Positions 1 to 10,332 of a stretch of DNA of 64,000 nt are shown one piece after another; within the stretch, counting starts at the first letter, position 1; each line of letters opens with the position of its first letter. A program made the translations under genes and the position numbers. Location of the stretch: the NCBI GenBank assembly GCA_020746995.1, contig JAGPXD010000004.1, forward strand, positions 1,364,001-1,428,000, written 5' to 3'. The notes below the pieces were generated by a model. That model was not told the origin of the DNA and ran no database searches. It saw only the letters and a list, made by a program, of their open reading frames with translations. The stretch comes from Plectosphaerella cucumerina (Eukaryota; Ascomycota; Sordariomycetes; Glomerellales; Plectosphaerellaceae).

Positions 1-2085
1 ACACAGGTGCCTCCAACAAGAGTCTGACCGGTAGGGCAAACCACCGGAACACAGTTGCCTGCAACCAGCGTCTGTCCTGACGGGCAGGTAATAGGAACAC
101 AGGTGCCGTCGATGCAGGCCGAGGTAGCAGGGCAAGCTGGGTTGCAGGTTGGCGGCTCCGGATCCTCGTCCTCGACGCAGGTGCTTCCGACAAGAGTCTG
201 GCCGGTAGGGCAGATGATGCGCTCGCAGCTGCTGCCTACCAGGACCTGGCCAGTGGGGCAGGCGATAGGAACGCAGAGGCCGTCAAGACAGGCCGATGTG
301 GCAGGACAGGCCGGGTCGCAGGTAGGAGGATTGGGGTTCTCGTCGTCGATGCAGGTGTTTCCAACCAGGATCTGACCGTTCGGGCAGACGACCTGTGTGC
401 AGCGGCCAGAGACCAAAACCTGGCCAGTCGGGCAGGCGATGGGGACACAAGAGCCATCGACACAGGCTGATGTGGGAGCGCAGGCAGGGTTGCAGGTAGG
501 CGGCTCTGGGTTCTCGTCATCAACGCAGGTGCTGCCGACCAGAACCTGGCCGTTGGGGCAGACGATGCGCTGGCACATTCCGGCGACCAGAACCTGACCC
601 TCAGGGCAAGTGATGGGGAAACAGATCCCATCGACACAGGCCTCGATACCGTCGCAGGGAGGAGTGCAGGTAGGCGGCTCGGGATCGTCTTCGTCAACAC
701 AGGTGTTGCCCTGAAGAACCTGACCGGTTGGGCAAACAACTGGAACACAGCGTCCAGAGACCAAAACCTGGCCAGTCGGGCAGGCGATGGGGAAACAGGC
801 GCCGTCGATGCAGGTCTGTGTGCCGGAGCAGGCAGGGATACAAGTCGGCGGCTCCGGGTCCTCATCGTCGACGCAGGCGTTTCCTTCGAGGGTCTGGCCC
901 GGGGGGCAGACGACACGCTCGCAACTTCCCCTGATCAGAACCGTGCCCGTAGGGCAGACGATCGGGATACACTCGCCGTCGATGCAGGCAGAGGTATCTG
1001 CGCAAGCAGGAGTGCAGGTAGGCGGCTCCGGACCATCGATGCAGGCATCACCCACCAGAACCTGGCCAGTCGGGCAGACAACGGTCACGCACTCTCCTCC
1101 GACAAGAGTCTGGCCGAAGGGGCAGACGATGGGGAAGCAGGCGCCGTTGACGCAAGCCGAGTTGGCCGGACAAGGAGGGTCGCAAGTAGCAGGGGGCGTG
1201 GGGTCGTCGTCCTCCACACAGGTGTTTCCGACGAGGACTTGGCCTGTAGGGCAGACGATCGAGACACAGGCGCCTCCGACGAGAACCTGGCCGGCAGGGC
1301 AGGCGATGGGGAAGCAAGTTCCGTCAACGCAGGCCTCGTTCGCGTCGCAGGGGGGAACGCAAGTTGCGGGAGGAGTGGGATCGTCGTCCTCGACGCAAGC
1401 ATTGCCCACGAGGACCTGGCCGGTCGGGCAGACGATGGGAACACAGGCACCGCCGACAAGGACCTGGCCGGCAGGGCAAGCGATGGGGAAACAAGTTCCA
1501 TCAACGCAGGCCTCGGTCGCGTCGCAAGGCGGGACACAGGTCTCCGGGGGAGTAGGGTCGTCATCCTCCACGCAGGCGTTGCCGACAAGCACCTGTCCAG
1601 TAGGGCAGACGATGGGAACACAAGCGCCACCGACCAGAACCTGTCCAGCCGGGCAGACGATCGGGACGCAAGTACCGCCAACGCAAGTCTCGGCTGCATC
1701 GCAGGCAGGGTCGCAGGTTGCGGGAGGAGTCGGATCGTCATCCTCCACACAAGTGCTGCCGACGAGGACCTGTCCAGTAGGACAGACGACAGGAACGCAG
1801 AGGCCGCCGGAGAGGACCTGGCCCACGGGGCAGACGATGGGGAAGCAGGTGCCGTCAACGCAAGCCTCGGTCGTACCGCAGGCGGGGACGCAAGGAGCAG
1901 GGGGCGGCACGCGGTCCTCATCGTCCACGCAGGTGTTGCCGACGAGGACTTGGCCTGTTGGGCAGACGATGGGAACACAGGTGGCGCCGACGAGGGACTG
2001 GCCGGCTGGGCAGACGATGGGGACGCAGGTGCCGCCTACGCAGACGGTGCCGGTGGTGCAGGCGGGGACGCAGGTGTCGTCTGTG
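1..2085 (-). repeat. Tandem ~180-nt coding repeat (Cys modules)
   Basis: About 11 and a half in-frame copies of a roughly 60-codon unit. Each copy has two CP-x-GQ-x-LVG half-units, a DxxxCVDGxC segment and an acidic DDDPTPPTC linker. Copies between about 1200 and 1800 are nearly identical, while those nearer position 1 are more diverged. This suggests recent homogenisation or expansion in the middle of the array. Confidence 0.85.
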
Positions 2086-4085
2086 GGAGGAGTGTCGTCG
2101 TCGCCGGGAGCGTCATCGTCACCGCCAGGAGTGGTATCGTCGCCTCCAGGAGTGGTATCGTCGCCTCCAGGAGTAGTGTCGTCGCCTCCGGGAGTAGTAT
2201 CATCACCACCGGGAGTAGCGTCATCGCCACCGGGAGTGGTATCGTCACCGCCAGGAGTGGTATCGTCGCCTCCAGGCGTCGTATCGTCGCCTCCAGGAGT
2301 CGTGTCGTCGCCTCCAGGAGTAGTGTCGTCACCGCCGGGGGTTGTGCCATCCCCACCAGGAGTGGTATCATCACCGGCGGGAGTAGTATCATCTCCCGCA
2401 GGAGTGGCATCTCCGTCGTCGCCAGCAGGAGTGGTGTCAGTGCCAGCATCTCCATCACCGGCACCGTCGCCAGCACCAGCTCCATCGCCAGCACCAGCTC
2501 CATCGCCAGCACCGGCATCACCAGCAGTGCCTCCCAGAGAGAGGACGGCAGAGGCCACCTCAATCTCAGGGACAGTGCCGGAAGTAAGACCGGCGGCGGC
2601 GGCGGCAGCTTCGGCAGCAGCAGTGGCAGCAGCGGCAGCCTCAGTGGCGGCGGCAGCAGCAGCAGTGGCCGCAGCAGCAGCGGCGAGAGCAGCAGCAGCA
2701 ACATCAGCGGGAGCTGTGGCAGCAGCGGCATTAGCAGCAGCGGCGGCAGCGTTGGCGGCGGCAGCAGCAGCGTTGGCAGCAGCGGCAGCAGTCGCAGCAG
2801 CGTTGGCGGCTTCAGTGGCGGCGGCGGCAGCAGCAAGGGCCGCTGCCAGAGCAGCAGAGGCTGCGGCAGAAGCGGCGGCAGCATCGATAGGGGCAGCCAG
2901 AGCAGTGCCGGCAGTGCCGGCAGCAGTCGTAGCAGTACCGGCAGCGGCAGAAGCGTCGGCCGCGGCAGCAGCGGCATCAGCAGCAGCAGAGGCGGCAGCG
3001 GCGGCAGCCGTGGAAGCAGTCGTAGCAGCAGCTGCAGCTTCAGCAACAGCGGGCACTGAAGCGGCGGCAGCACCAGCGGCGGCGGCAGCGGCGGCAGCGG
3101 CATCGGCAGCAGAAGCAGCAGCGGCGGCAGCACTCGCGGCGGCAGCAGCTGCGTCGGTAGCGTCGGCAGCGGCGTCAGCCGGGGTGATGCAGCCGATGAC
3201 CTGGAGCGGTTGAGGCGGCAGGGCAATGTCGCTGAGACAGGTGCCGGATATGGAAGCCTCGCCCGCCTGGCACCCGATCTGGGCGTTATCGATGAGCCGC
3301 ACGGGAGGCGGTTGAGGCCCAAAGTCGACGGGCGTGCACTCGCCAGCGAGGCAGAGAGTGCCGGGCTCGCAGACGACGCCGACGCCTCCGCAGTGTTCGT
3401 GGTCGAAATCGATGATGATGATGGAGCATGTTCCGCTGGGAAGGCACTCGGTGCCGAGGGAGCAGTCGGCAGAAGTCTCGCAGGTCCGGGGGCTGGTGCC
3501 AATGCTCAGGGGCAGACAGGCGCCGCGGAGGCAGTAGGTGCCGACGCGGCAGACGTTTCCAAAGGTGCCGCAGTTATCGGGATCCTCGCCCACATCGATG
3601 GAAACACAGCGGTCGTTGATGCAGAGCTGGCCGCGGCCACAGGACTGGGCGCCACAGGTGGGGAAGATGGTGCCGAACTCGATCATCTCGCAGGTGCCGG
3701 CATTGCACCACTCGCCGGGGAGGCAGTCGTCGCCACATGTCTCGGGGGGCGAGGCGAATTCGAGGGGTGTGCATTCGCCGACGAGGCAGATCTCGTTGGA
3801 GGCGCAGACGGTGTCGGGGGAGCCGCAGCTGGAGATGTCGATGTTGACGATGTTGGGGTTACAGGTCCGGGCGACACAGGCGTCGGGAGACGAGCAGTCG
3901 GCGGCGATATCGATCTGGCGGCGTGCCAGTGCTCGTGGTTGTGATGGTGGTGGTGTGCCGGTAGTCGTTCTGGGGGCGTGGGTCTCGCCGCTTCTCGGGA
4001 TGGAGAAGGCATCGGCGGAATATGGGAGTTGCCCGGCCAGCGACAGGGTCGCGGCCAGGTCGAACCAACTCAGGAACTGCCTCAT
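1..4085 (-). CDS. Giant secreted Cys-rich repeat protein (partial, C-terminus off the window)
   Basis: The frame is open from the ATG at 4085 to the window edge (at least 1361 codons) with no stop and no needed intron. Order of parts: weakly hydrophobic N-terminus and a Kex2-like site (ALARRQ, about residues 55-60); about 200 residues of short Cys modules (C-x5-C-x2-G-x-C type) to about residue 290; an almost pure Ala stretch (about 300-500); an acidic GDDTTPG-type repeat (about 540-660); then about 11 and a half tandem 60-residue Cys modules built on CPTGQVLVG and CVDGTCFPI motifs, running off the edge. The layout suggests a secreted or wall-associated protein with a rigid spacer and a disulphide-rich stalk. 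I do not recognise a named family, and function is unknown. Coding is sure; the signal peptide is less so. Any C-terminal anchor lies outside the window. Confidence 0.85.
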   Translation of the reverse strand, partial: MRQFLSWFDLAATLSLAGQLPYSADAFSIPRSGETHAPRTTTGTPPPSQPRALARRQIDIAADCSSPDACVARTCNPNIVNIDISSCGSPDTVCASNEICLVGECTPLEFASPPETCGDDCLPGEWCNAGTCEMIEFGTIFPTCGAQSCGRGQLCINDRCVSIDVGEDPDNCGTFGNVCRVGTYCLRGACLPLSIGTSPRTCETSADCSLGTECLPSGTCSIIIIDFDHEHCGGVGVVCEPGTLCLAGECTPVDFGPQPPPVRLIDNAQIGCQAGEASISGTCLSDIALPPQPLQVIGCITPADAAADATDAAAAAASAAAAAASAADAAAAAAAAAGAAAASVPAVAEAAAAATTASTAAAAAASAAADAAAAAADASAAAGTATTAAGTAGTALAAPIDAAAASAAASAALAAALAAAAAATEAANAAATAAAAANAAAAAANAAAAAANAAAATAPADVAAAALAAAAAATAAAAAATEAAAAATAAAEAAAAAAGLTSGTVPEIEVASAVLSLGGTAGDAGAGDGAGAGDGAGAGDGAGDGDAGTDTTPAGDDGDATPAGDDTTPAGDDTTPGGDGTTPGGDDTTPGGDDTTPGGDDTTPGGDDTTPGGDDTTPGGDDATPGGDDTTPGGDDTTPGGDDTTPGGDDTTPGGDDDAPGDDDTPPTDDTCVPACTTGTVCVGGTCVPIVCPAGQSLVGATCVPIVCPTGQVLVGNTCVDDEDRVPPPAPCVPACGTTEACVDGTCFPIVCPVGQVLSGGLCVPVVCPTGQVLVGSTCVEDDDPTPPATCDPACDAAETCVGGTCVPIVCPAGQVLVGGACVPIVCPTGQVLVGNACVEDDDPTPPETCVPPCDATEACVDGTCFPIACPAGQVLVGGACVPIVCPTGQVLVGNACVEDDDPTPPATCVPPCDANEACVDGTCFPIACPAGQVLVGGACVSIVCPTGQVLVGNTCVEDDDPTPPATCDPPCPANSACVNGACFPIVCPFGQTLVGGECVTVVCPTGQVLVGDACIDGPEPPTCTPACADTSACIDGECIPIVCPTGTVLIRGSCERVVCPPGQTLEGNACVDDEDPEPPTCIPACSGTQTCIDGACFPIACPTGQVLVSGRCVPVVCPTGQVLQGNTCVDEDDPEPPTCTPPCDGIEACVDGICFPITCPEGQVLVAGMCQRIVCPNGQVLVGSTCVDDENPEPPTCNPACAPTSACVDGSCVPIACPTGQVLVSGRCTQVVCPNGQILVGNTCIDDENPNPPTCDPACPATSACLDGLCVPIACPTGQVLVGSSCERIICPTGQTLVGSTCVEDEDPEPPTCNPACPATSACIDGTCVPITCPSGQTLVAGNCVPVVCPTGQTLVGGTC
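2105..2450 (-). repeat. 21-nt minisatellite coding GDDTTPG heptads
   Basis: About 16 copies of a 21-nt unit in the frame of the Cys-rich gene, encoding Gly-Asp-Asp-Thr-Thr-Pro-Gly. Copies differ mainly at third codon positions. The array degrades into GDGAGA-type repeats at the upstream side (about 2450-2520). Confidence 0.8.
2585..3185 (-). repeat. GCN-rich low-complexity tract coding poly-Ala
   Basis: About 200 codons that are mostly Ala (GCT/GCC/GCG mixtures, broken by Asp, Glu, Ser, Thr, Asn) within the Cys-rich gene. Codons are mixed rather than a pure trinucleotide run, so this looks selected at protein level as a long helix or spacer. The same composition leaves the plus strand open for hundreds of codons (poly-Ser/Ala shadows). 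Confidence 0.8.
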
Positions 4086-4215
4086 GTTGGTGGTTAGTAG
4101 GGGGGATGGGGGAGGGGGAGGTCGGCAGTTGATCGATGTCGTTGGAAGCCCATGAAGGAGAAAAAAGGAAAGGAGGCCGTTGTGAGTCGCGCGGTATCAA
4201 AGATGGCGAAGATGC

Positions 4216-4221
4216 TTTATA
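4216..4221 (-). promoter_or_regulatory. Candidate TATA box of the Cys-rich gene
   Basis: TATAAA on the minus strand about 130 nt upstream of the ATG at 4085, a plausible distance for a fungal promoter with a leader of about 100 nt. Motif match only. Confidence 0.35.
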
Positions 4222-5784
4222 CGATCACCAGAGCTGGACTCGTCCCTGATCAAAGACGGCAGTGGTGCCAACCCCCGAGCCTGAGGGCTGGCCATCGTCT
4301 GAAGCCGGTCGACCTCATGACTCTGCGGCTCGCGCAAAGGGCCCAATGTCTGGGGCGCTTCCATCCTCGAGAGAAGGTTTCAGGGGTCCTGTCATTCGCA
4401 CTTTACGCGGTATGCACGGTGTAGGTGCTGCTTCCGGACAACTTTGGGCAGGATGAAGGTTCAGGGGGGACGGGGCAGCGAGCCGTGGCTGCCAACAGGT
4501 GCTGGAATCAAACTGCTTCCGTCGAAGGGGGAGGCGAGGGGGGTCCCAGGGAGAGGCAGAGCACAGCAAACGTGCGGGTAGGTTTCAGAGACGCTTGGCC
4601 TCGCAACGGTCGGGGGGTTCCAGAGTGAGGGAGGGTCACCTACGGCCGAGGGGGCTGCCTCTCGCCTCCGGCCGCAAACAGGTTCCGCCTTGGCTCTTCT
4701 GGACGTTGCGTAGGTAATCAGGCCGGTCTGCGGCACTTTGGGGGGCCAAGACGGCGAGGGCTCAGACAGGTGGCTTGCAGTATTCGAGACCCTCATCTCG
4801 GTGTTTGCTCGCCTAGGGGGCAGGGTATGTAGAGGGGGTGAGGTCGGCCGGTTAGGGGAGAGGCGGGCGCTGGGCTAGCGGCGGGTAGAGAGGGAGACGG
4901 GTTTGCCTGCCGGGTCTTGGCCTGTCAGCGGTCGCCCCGGGGGAGCCACAGCCGGTCGGCTAGGTTAGCAGAGATCTGTCAGATGTCACTTGGGGCTAGT
5001 TGGGACTTGGGGGTGGGCTAGTCTCAGATCACTGCATCCGTGGGTGAGACATTCTGCGGCCTTCGGCGGAGCCGAGCTCCGACATCAGCTGGGCGTGCAG
5101 AGCGACGCATTCCAGGGGTTGAGGGGGATGTTGGATGCGATCACCGAGGGCCGGATGATTTGTATGAGAGAAGCAACAGATCTGAGTCCGGGGCGACTGC
5201 CGAGGCAACATGCCAGTTGATTTCTTGGAGTTTCTGTGCCAGCGCAGACGAGTGCCGGTGCTTGTCTCTCCTCATGTGTGACTCCCCGGGGGAATAGAAC
5301 AGTTGGATGCTCGCTTAGGCGAGGCGTCGCATCCGCATTCGTCTGCACTGCCTTGCTTCAGACGAGGGCAAGCAGACAATACGCTTGTCTGGACGGTTAT
5401 CCTGGTGAAGATCATACAACAGGTACGCTACGTAGGCCAAGCGTTGCGCTAAACCCGCACATCTCCCGGGAGGGAAGGCAGCGCGACGCCCCCTATCTGA
5501 TGCCTCACCTGTGGTGGAGGACGTTTTCGGGAGAGAAGAGGAAAGATCTGCGATGCCGATCTCCCGCCCGAAGATGCTTGCTGGCAGATGACTGGTCGGG
5601 ATGTTGGTTCCGTCGCTTGGGGTATCTCGAAGCAGCTTGCCGAGGGAGACTAGGGATTCACCATGAAGGTTTGACATCCACTGGGGGGTAGTCTAATTCT
5701 TGTCTATCTGTTCAACGTTTGTAGGGGTCTCCTGTGTGGGTGGACAAGGTGCCTGTCGTGGACAGGACAGGGCAGGTGAGCAGA

Positions 5785-5810
5785 GGGGGCGGGGGCGGGG
5801 GAGGGGAGGG
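5785..5810 (+). other. G-run block, possible G-quadruplex
   Basis: Five runs of 3-5 G separated by single bases in 26 nt on the plus strand. This fits the G3+N1-7 quadruplex pattern. No gene is near enough to assign a role. Confidence 0.45.
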
Positions 5811-6974
5811 AGCAGGTTGGCTGCGGAGATGCGCCGCTGTGACGTGACATGACTGAGAAGACACTGACTGACTTCTTCTGCGACCCGTTTCTTGAAATCT
5901 CTATCCAGGGTCCAAGTCGCAAGACTCGTATCGCAAGCAGAAGTGGCTTGCCCAGGAATCAAAGGCGGTCGCGGCAGTTGTTCGCCTCATGATCCAGTCG
6001 GCTTGGGGTTGTGCGAGAGCACGGAGTTCAACTCCGGCATGACGTAAAAGGGGAAGGAGTCATGTGTACCAGAGAAGCCAAGAATGATAAAATCAACGAC
6101 CCATGTCCTGCGCGGAGGACGACGGGCATGTTGCCTGTCTGCCTGCGAAGAATCATCCGCGTTCGTTGACGATTTTCCCCTTGGTGGCGGTGTGGCTACC
6201 TCAAGAGCCGGCACCTGATGCTTGATGTCCGGGGAGATATGGACGGAGATTGTGGCTGTCCTGGCCAAGCCGGACGTCGGAGGTCAACCTCCTTGACGTC
6301 GGTCTGGACCCAGATCCTCGGAGCCGGATGCGGAGAGCCGCCAAACCTTAATCTACCCGGACAGCCGCTAGTCCTATCGGGGAATGAGGCAGCCAAGATC
6401 GCGCTAGTCTTGATCGGGGAGACAGCTGTCATTGGGTGTGCTACTGAGAACTGGACAGGCAGTATCACTGAAGATGCATCCCGCATCGCCACGAGAGCTT
6501 TATGGTCTTCATCTGTTTGTTGGGTAGCAGAGTCCTTACTATCAGCCTGATTTCTCTACTGATGTTTGTCATTATTTTCTTCAAGTCAGAACTCATGACA
6601 CGCAATGAAGCTTCGCTGGAAGCCCGATGAAGTAGAAATACTGTCGGGACATGGGAAAGCCGAAGACTTCGGGTAGTAAAAATTGAGCTGAATCTTGATG
6701 GAAGCAAACCTGGCTGTGCCACGTTGGCGCTGGGAAACTGGCTTCCATGGTCTTGGTGGTTGGTCCTGTCGTAAAATCCCCTAGCATTCCCGCTTACCTA
6801 AGCAGTACCGACCACCGCATCTCAGTCGACGTCTCCTCATCTTGACCTGAAAACGGCACCACCTACGCAACTCCTCATCCACCTACGTCGACACTCTCCA
6901 CAGTTCACCATCGCATCACTCGCCCAGCTTCCATTCCCGGCGTCCGTTCACCACCAGACCAGACCATCACAGCC

Positions 6975-7901
6975 ATGGAGTGGGATTCCTGCTCGGCCAG
7001 CGACGGCTGCCACCTCTCCTTCCAGACGTCACGGCCCCTCTCCAACGCCGCCGACGCAACACGCTGCATCCTCCTCATGCACGGCTTCAGCGGGTCCAGC
7101 GACTACTTCGTCCGGAATCTTTCTCCCCTCAGCGAGCACGCTTGGGTCGTCGCCCCGGACATGCGAGGCCACGGCAAGTCTGGCCGGACCCGCGGGGGGT
7201 ATCATGTCGCCCGCCTCGCCGCCGATCTCCAGTCCATCGTGAAGCGCCTGCGCGAAGCCTCACCAAATGTCCGCATTGTTCCAGTCGGCTGCTCGATCGG
7301 CGCAGCAGTAATTTGGACATACATTGAGCTCTTCGGGTGCGACCCCTTCGCGGCCTTCGCCTTCGTCGACCAGGCACCGCTGCAGGACCGCTCTCCCCGC
7401 TTCGACGCGTGGGACGCGTCCAAGGCGCACACGGGCTGCTACGACGAGGCAACCATGCTTTCCGCTCAGGAAGCGTGGATCACGGACTCCGCTGCCGCCC
7501 ACGTGGATCTAGTCGTCGGCTGCCTGGGCTATAGACACGCCCCCGAGGCTGGGGATAGCATCTCACCCGCCCAGCAGGCAGAGGACGAGGCCTTCTTCAC
7601 TCGCATCAGCGCCCTGTGCGACCAGTCCTGGCTTGCTCGCCTGCTGGCTGATCACACGCGCTACGACCATCGTGATGCCATCGAACTCATCACGCGCCCG
7701 ACCCTCGTTATGGCCGGCCGCAGGTCGGGATGCTTCCCCCTAGAGGGCATGCTCGAGACGGCCAGGCGCGTCGAGAGCGCGCGTCCGGGACTGGCTAGGT
7801 CGTCCGTCTTTGACTCTGGTCACTGGCTCTTCTTCGAGGAGCCGGCCCGCTTCAACAAGGAGATTGTTGAGCTCTTGGCGCTCGCCGACGCCGCTGAGTG
7901 A
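6975..7901 (+). CDS. Alpha/beta hydrolase (308 aa)
   Basis: Single exon. The strand-3 HG motif (LMHGFSG, residues 34-40) gives the oxyanion region, and the nucleophile elbow is VGCSIGA with Ser107. A PDMRGHGKS segment (61-69) is typical of the fold, and the catalytic His is probably His283 in FDSGHW. The usual acid after strand 7 is absent (AGRRSGCFP has no Asp). Asp132 in FVDQAP after strand 6 can take the role, as in some haloalkane-dehalogenase-type and fungal hydrolases. No signal peptide, so probably cytosolic. Substrate cannot be predicted. The start ATG follows a CA-rich leader and has C at -1 and -2. It stands alone between two silent stretches. Confidence 0.85.
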   Translation: MEWDSCSASDGCHLSFQTSRPLSNAADATRCILLMHGFSGSSDYFVRNLSPLSEHAWVVAPDMRGHGKSGRTRGGYHVARLAADLQSIVKRLREASPNVRIVPVGCSIGAAVIWTYIELFGCDPFAAFAFVDQAPLQDRSPRFDAWDASKAHTGCYDEATMLSAQEAWITDSAAAHVDLVVGCLGYRHAPEAGDSISPAQQAEDEAFFTRISALCDQSWLARLLADHTRYDHRDAIELITRPTLVMAGRRSGCFPLEGMLETARRVESARPGLARSSVFDSGHWLFFEEPARFNKEIVELLALADAAE

Positions 7902-10332
7902 TCGTCAGAGGGGTCCGGGGAAGAAACAACCCCCCTCGCCCCCTTTTCCCCACGCCAAAGTCGGCGATCATCCAGCGTTGCATCCCGCCGCTGATTGTCA
8001 GGGGCGGGCCGACGGGGAACAGAATCCTCGGTGCCATCCCATCTTTCCCTCGCAACGTCTTGGCCACTTTCCTCGAGACCGACCCTGCGCCCTGCGCTGA
8101 TCATCTCGAAGATCACCCTTCCTTCCGGCGTCGCTTATAGCCTACGGGCGAGCGATCAGGTTTTAGGGGGGGAGGCGTCGCGCCCGCATCCCGCCGGAAG
8201 CGGCCACACCCCGGGGACCGTTGGAGGGAGAAAAGCTGCGCACGCCCGAGGGACAGGTCCCCGAATCTTCCTGCCCATCGTATCATGAGACGCGCGCTAG
8301 CATTGAATCGAGAAACTCTTCAGGCCAGACGGCGGGTTGGACGCTAGCCCCCTCGCCCTCAACCTAGACCTTCCTGGGGGGAACAGACCCCGGGGGTTCA
8401 CCTCTCCAAGATGAACCTCCGAGGGTGCGCGGGATGTATGCAGCCTGCCCCCCCCCCTTCCTCCCCCCTCCCCCGACCACCGCGTCTTGACGCGAGCTGA
8501 AGAGGCGCGGGAAGGCGCCGATCGCCTCCTCTCCCCGCGCCTCCCGTGCTCATCTCCCGCCCCCCTTGGACGTGCCCGGGAAAGTGCACCCATGTCGTCG
8601 GCGGCGCGATCGTCGACGGGCACTCACCCTCGACGGCAACTTTCCGCCCCCCCTTCTCCCCACTGTTGTGCTGGGCCCTCCTTTCCAGCTGAGGCGAGAT
8701 CACCACGACGAGGCGGTTGGAGCTAGCCACTTGTTGCCAAGCCTAGACTACCCACCCTTTTTGGTTCTTGATGTTTCCAGCATCGCGTCTCTTCGGGTAA
8801 GCTTGAACCCGCTCGAGATACGAGGTCCGCCAACCTGGCTGCTCCCCTCCCGTCCTCCATCTCTTGGGACTACCTAGCAAGCGAGGCGGGTTTGCCTTCC
8901 TTGTACAGCACCCCCTGTGCCAACCTGCTACGCGCCGGCTGGACGCCCTCCCGATGTGATGATCTGCGCTAGGGGTTTGAATCGGGGTCTGCCCTTTTGG
9001 TATCTGCGACATGGCTGGGGGTTCGGGGGACTTTGAGTTTTTTGCCGTTTGGTCTGATGATCTGACGATGCTGCACTGTGCGGACGGTGGCGAGATCAAC
9101 AGGGGAGGTTTTTGGAGGAAAGGATTCTGGGATTGGAGGTCTTTCCTCTCGCGGGAGCTTCGCGTCTTGTCTTTCTTCGGATGGCAGCGTGGCGGTGGGG
9201 ACCACGAGGGACGTGACGGATGGGGAGGACGGTGTTCTCCGGGAAGTGTTGTGGTGCTGTTTGAAGAAGGTCTCGGCTCTTGACGGGCAGTCTGGGTCAG
9301 GGACGAGACCGTTGGACAACAGGGGGCGGGTGCTGGAAGGTGGGAGCCTGTCGTGGTGTATACTGGCTCGCGAGCATTGCCTGCCCAGAAGGTTGCCACT
9401 GACAAGATGTGTTGAGAGCTCTGATATCCCAATTGACGTGAAACTGTTCATCATACATCCTGTTTGTCGGTTGACCTGTGATCCACCAGCTCATCTTTCG
9501 CTCCTTCGACTATGCTACCATGGCTGTTCAAACTGAAGTTCTGGGACACAGCCGAGTCTTTTTTCATGGCCACGACACATGGTGTACACTCCATCAGAAC
9601 TGACTGCAATGCTACTATTCATGTTGATGATTCAGATGCTTGTCGTGTATATCAACTGGAAAGGCTGCTGAGCGTGTATGCCGACCACGTCATATGATAT
9701 CACCAGGCGATAGAAATGGAAGAAGACGTATTTCAAGAACAAACATTCATTAAAAGGCATTTGGTTTCCCGACCTTAGATGATCTCAAGTTGTGTGCCCA
9801 TGCTCAGTTCCTTTCGATGAACATCTAGGTAGAAGTTGAGTGTCTGAACTTGCAATGAAGAAGACCAGCCCAGTAATCCTTGAGTGATCAAATCTGACAA
9901 AGTAGCATCTGACTGTAAACATGAAAGATTCGGGTGGATGATCTTCAATTTACACATTTTGTCCTCGTGTTTGTACTTTGTTTTGAAAAGCGTCTTTCGT
10001 CAAGATGTGAATAGGCCATCCGCGCAATGACTCCCACTTACCACCTTATCGACACATTATCGATGGAACAGTTGCGATCCCCACTACAGTTGCGCTCTTG
10101 CACGTCCTGCTTGGCAGCGCGGTCTGAGAGCTTCCCGCCAGCAGGCATTCCCATCCCAAGGCTGTCGGCCACTCCCCCATCACGTGACTCCGCACCGACC
10201 GCATTACCTAATCGGACAAGTGTCGAAACCCACCCAAGTCTGACCCCCTTGCACTATCGAACCTCCACGTCCCACGATCTGTCCTTGAACCCAACACCAC
10301 GCCAATTCAGCTCGCCCGTACCGCTGCCCATC
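7902..10332. other. Intergenic stretch, no supported gene
   Basis: GC-rich and poly-C-containing up to about 9300, then more AT-rich to about 10020. A 229-codon minus-strand open frame at 8743-9432 is low-complexity and matches nothing I know. The last 300 nt, rich in CCA and CTC, are the probable promoter and leader of the SEC21 gene. Confidence 0.6.
8448..8475 (+). repeat. Poly-C / pyrimidine tract
   Basis: Ten consecutive C followed by TTC, TC and further C runs of 5-6. The complementary strand has G runs that fit a quadruplex pattern. Also a likely site of length errors in sequencing. Confidence 0.6.

Larger units (their letters stand above)
4086..6974. other. Intergenic stretch, no supported gene
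   Basis: Holds only short open frames on both strands that do not resemble known proteins or fungal codon use. The left part is the upstream region of the Cys-rich gene. A G-run block lies at 5785-5810. The last 150 nt before 6975 are CA-rich and pyrimidine-rich, like a fungal 5' leader. Confidence 0.6.

Noticed and set aside
1..2085. CRISPR-like or transposon terminal repeat array
   Set aside because: The repeats are in-frame coding units of a eukaryotic protein, without spacers, terminal repeats or transposase.
1239..3059. 606-codon plus-strand frame rich in Ser and Gly
   Set aside because: A second shadow of the same repeat and GCN tract.
787..3213. 808-codon plus-strand open frame with poly-Ser/Pro and poly-Ala
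   Set aside because: It is the antisense shadow of the Cys-rich gene; the minus-strand frame has regular Cys modules and a sensible start, the plus-strand one only low complexity.
8743..9432. 229-codon minus-strand frame
   Set aside because: Pro/Ser/Arg-rich with no recognisable motif, in a GC-rich silent stretch where long frames arise by chance.
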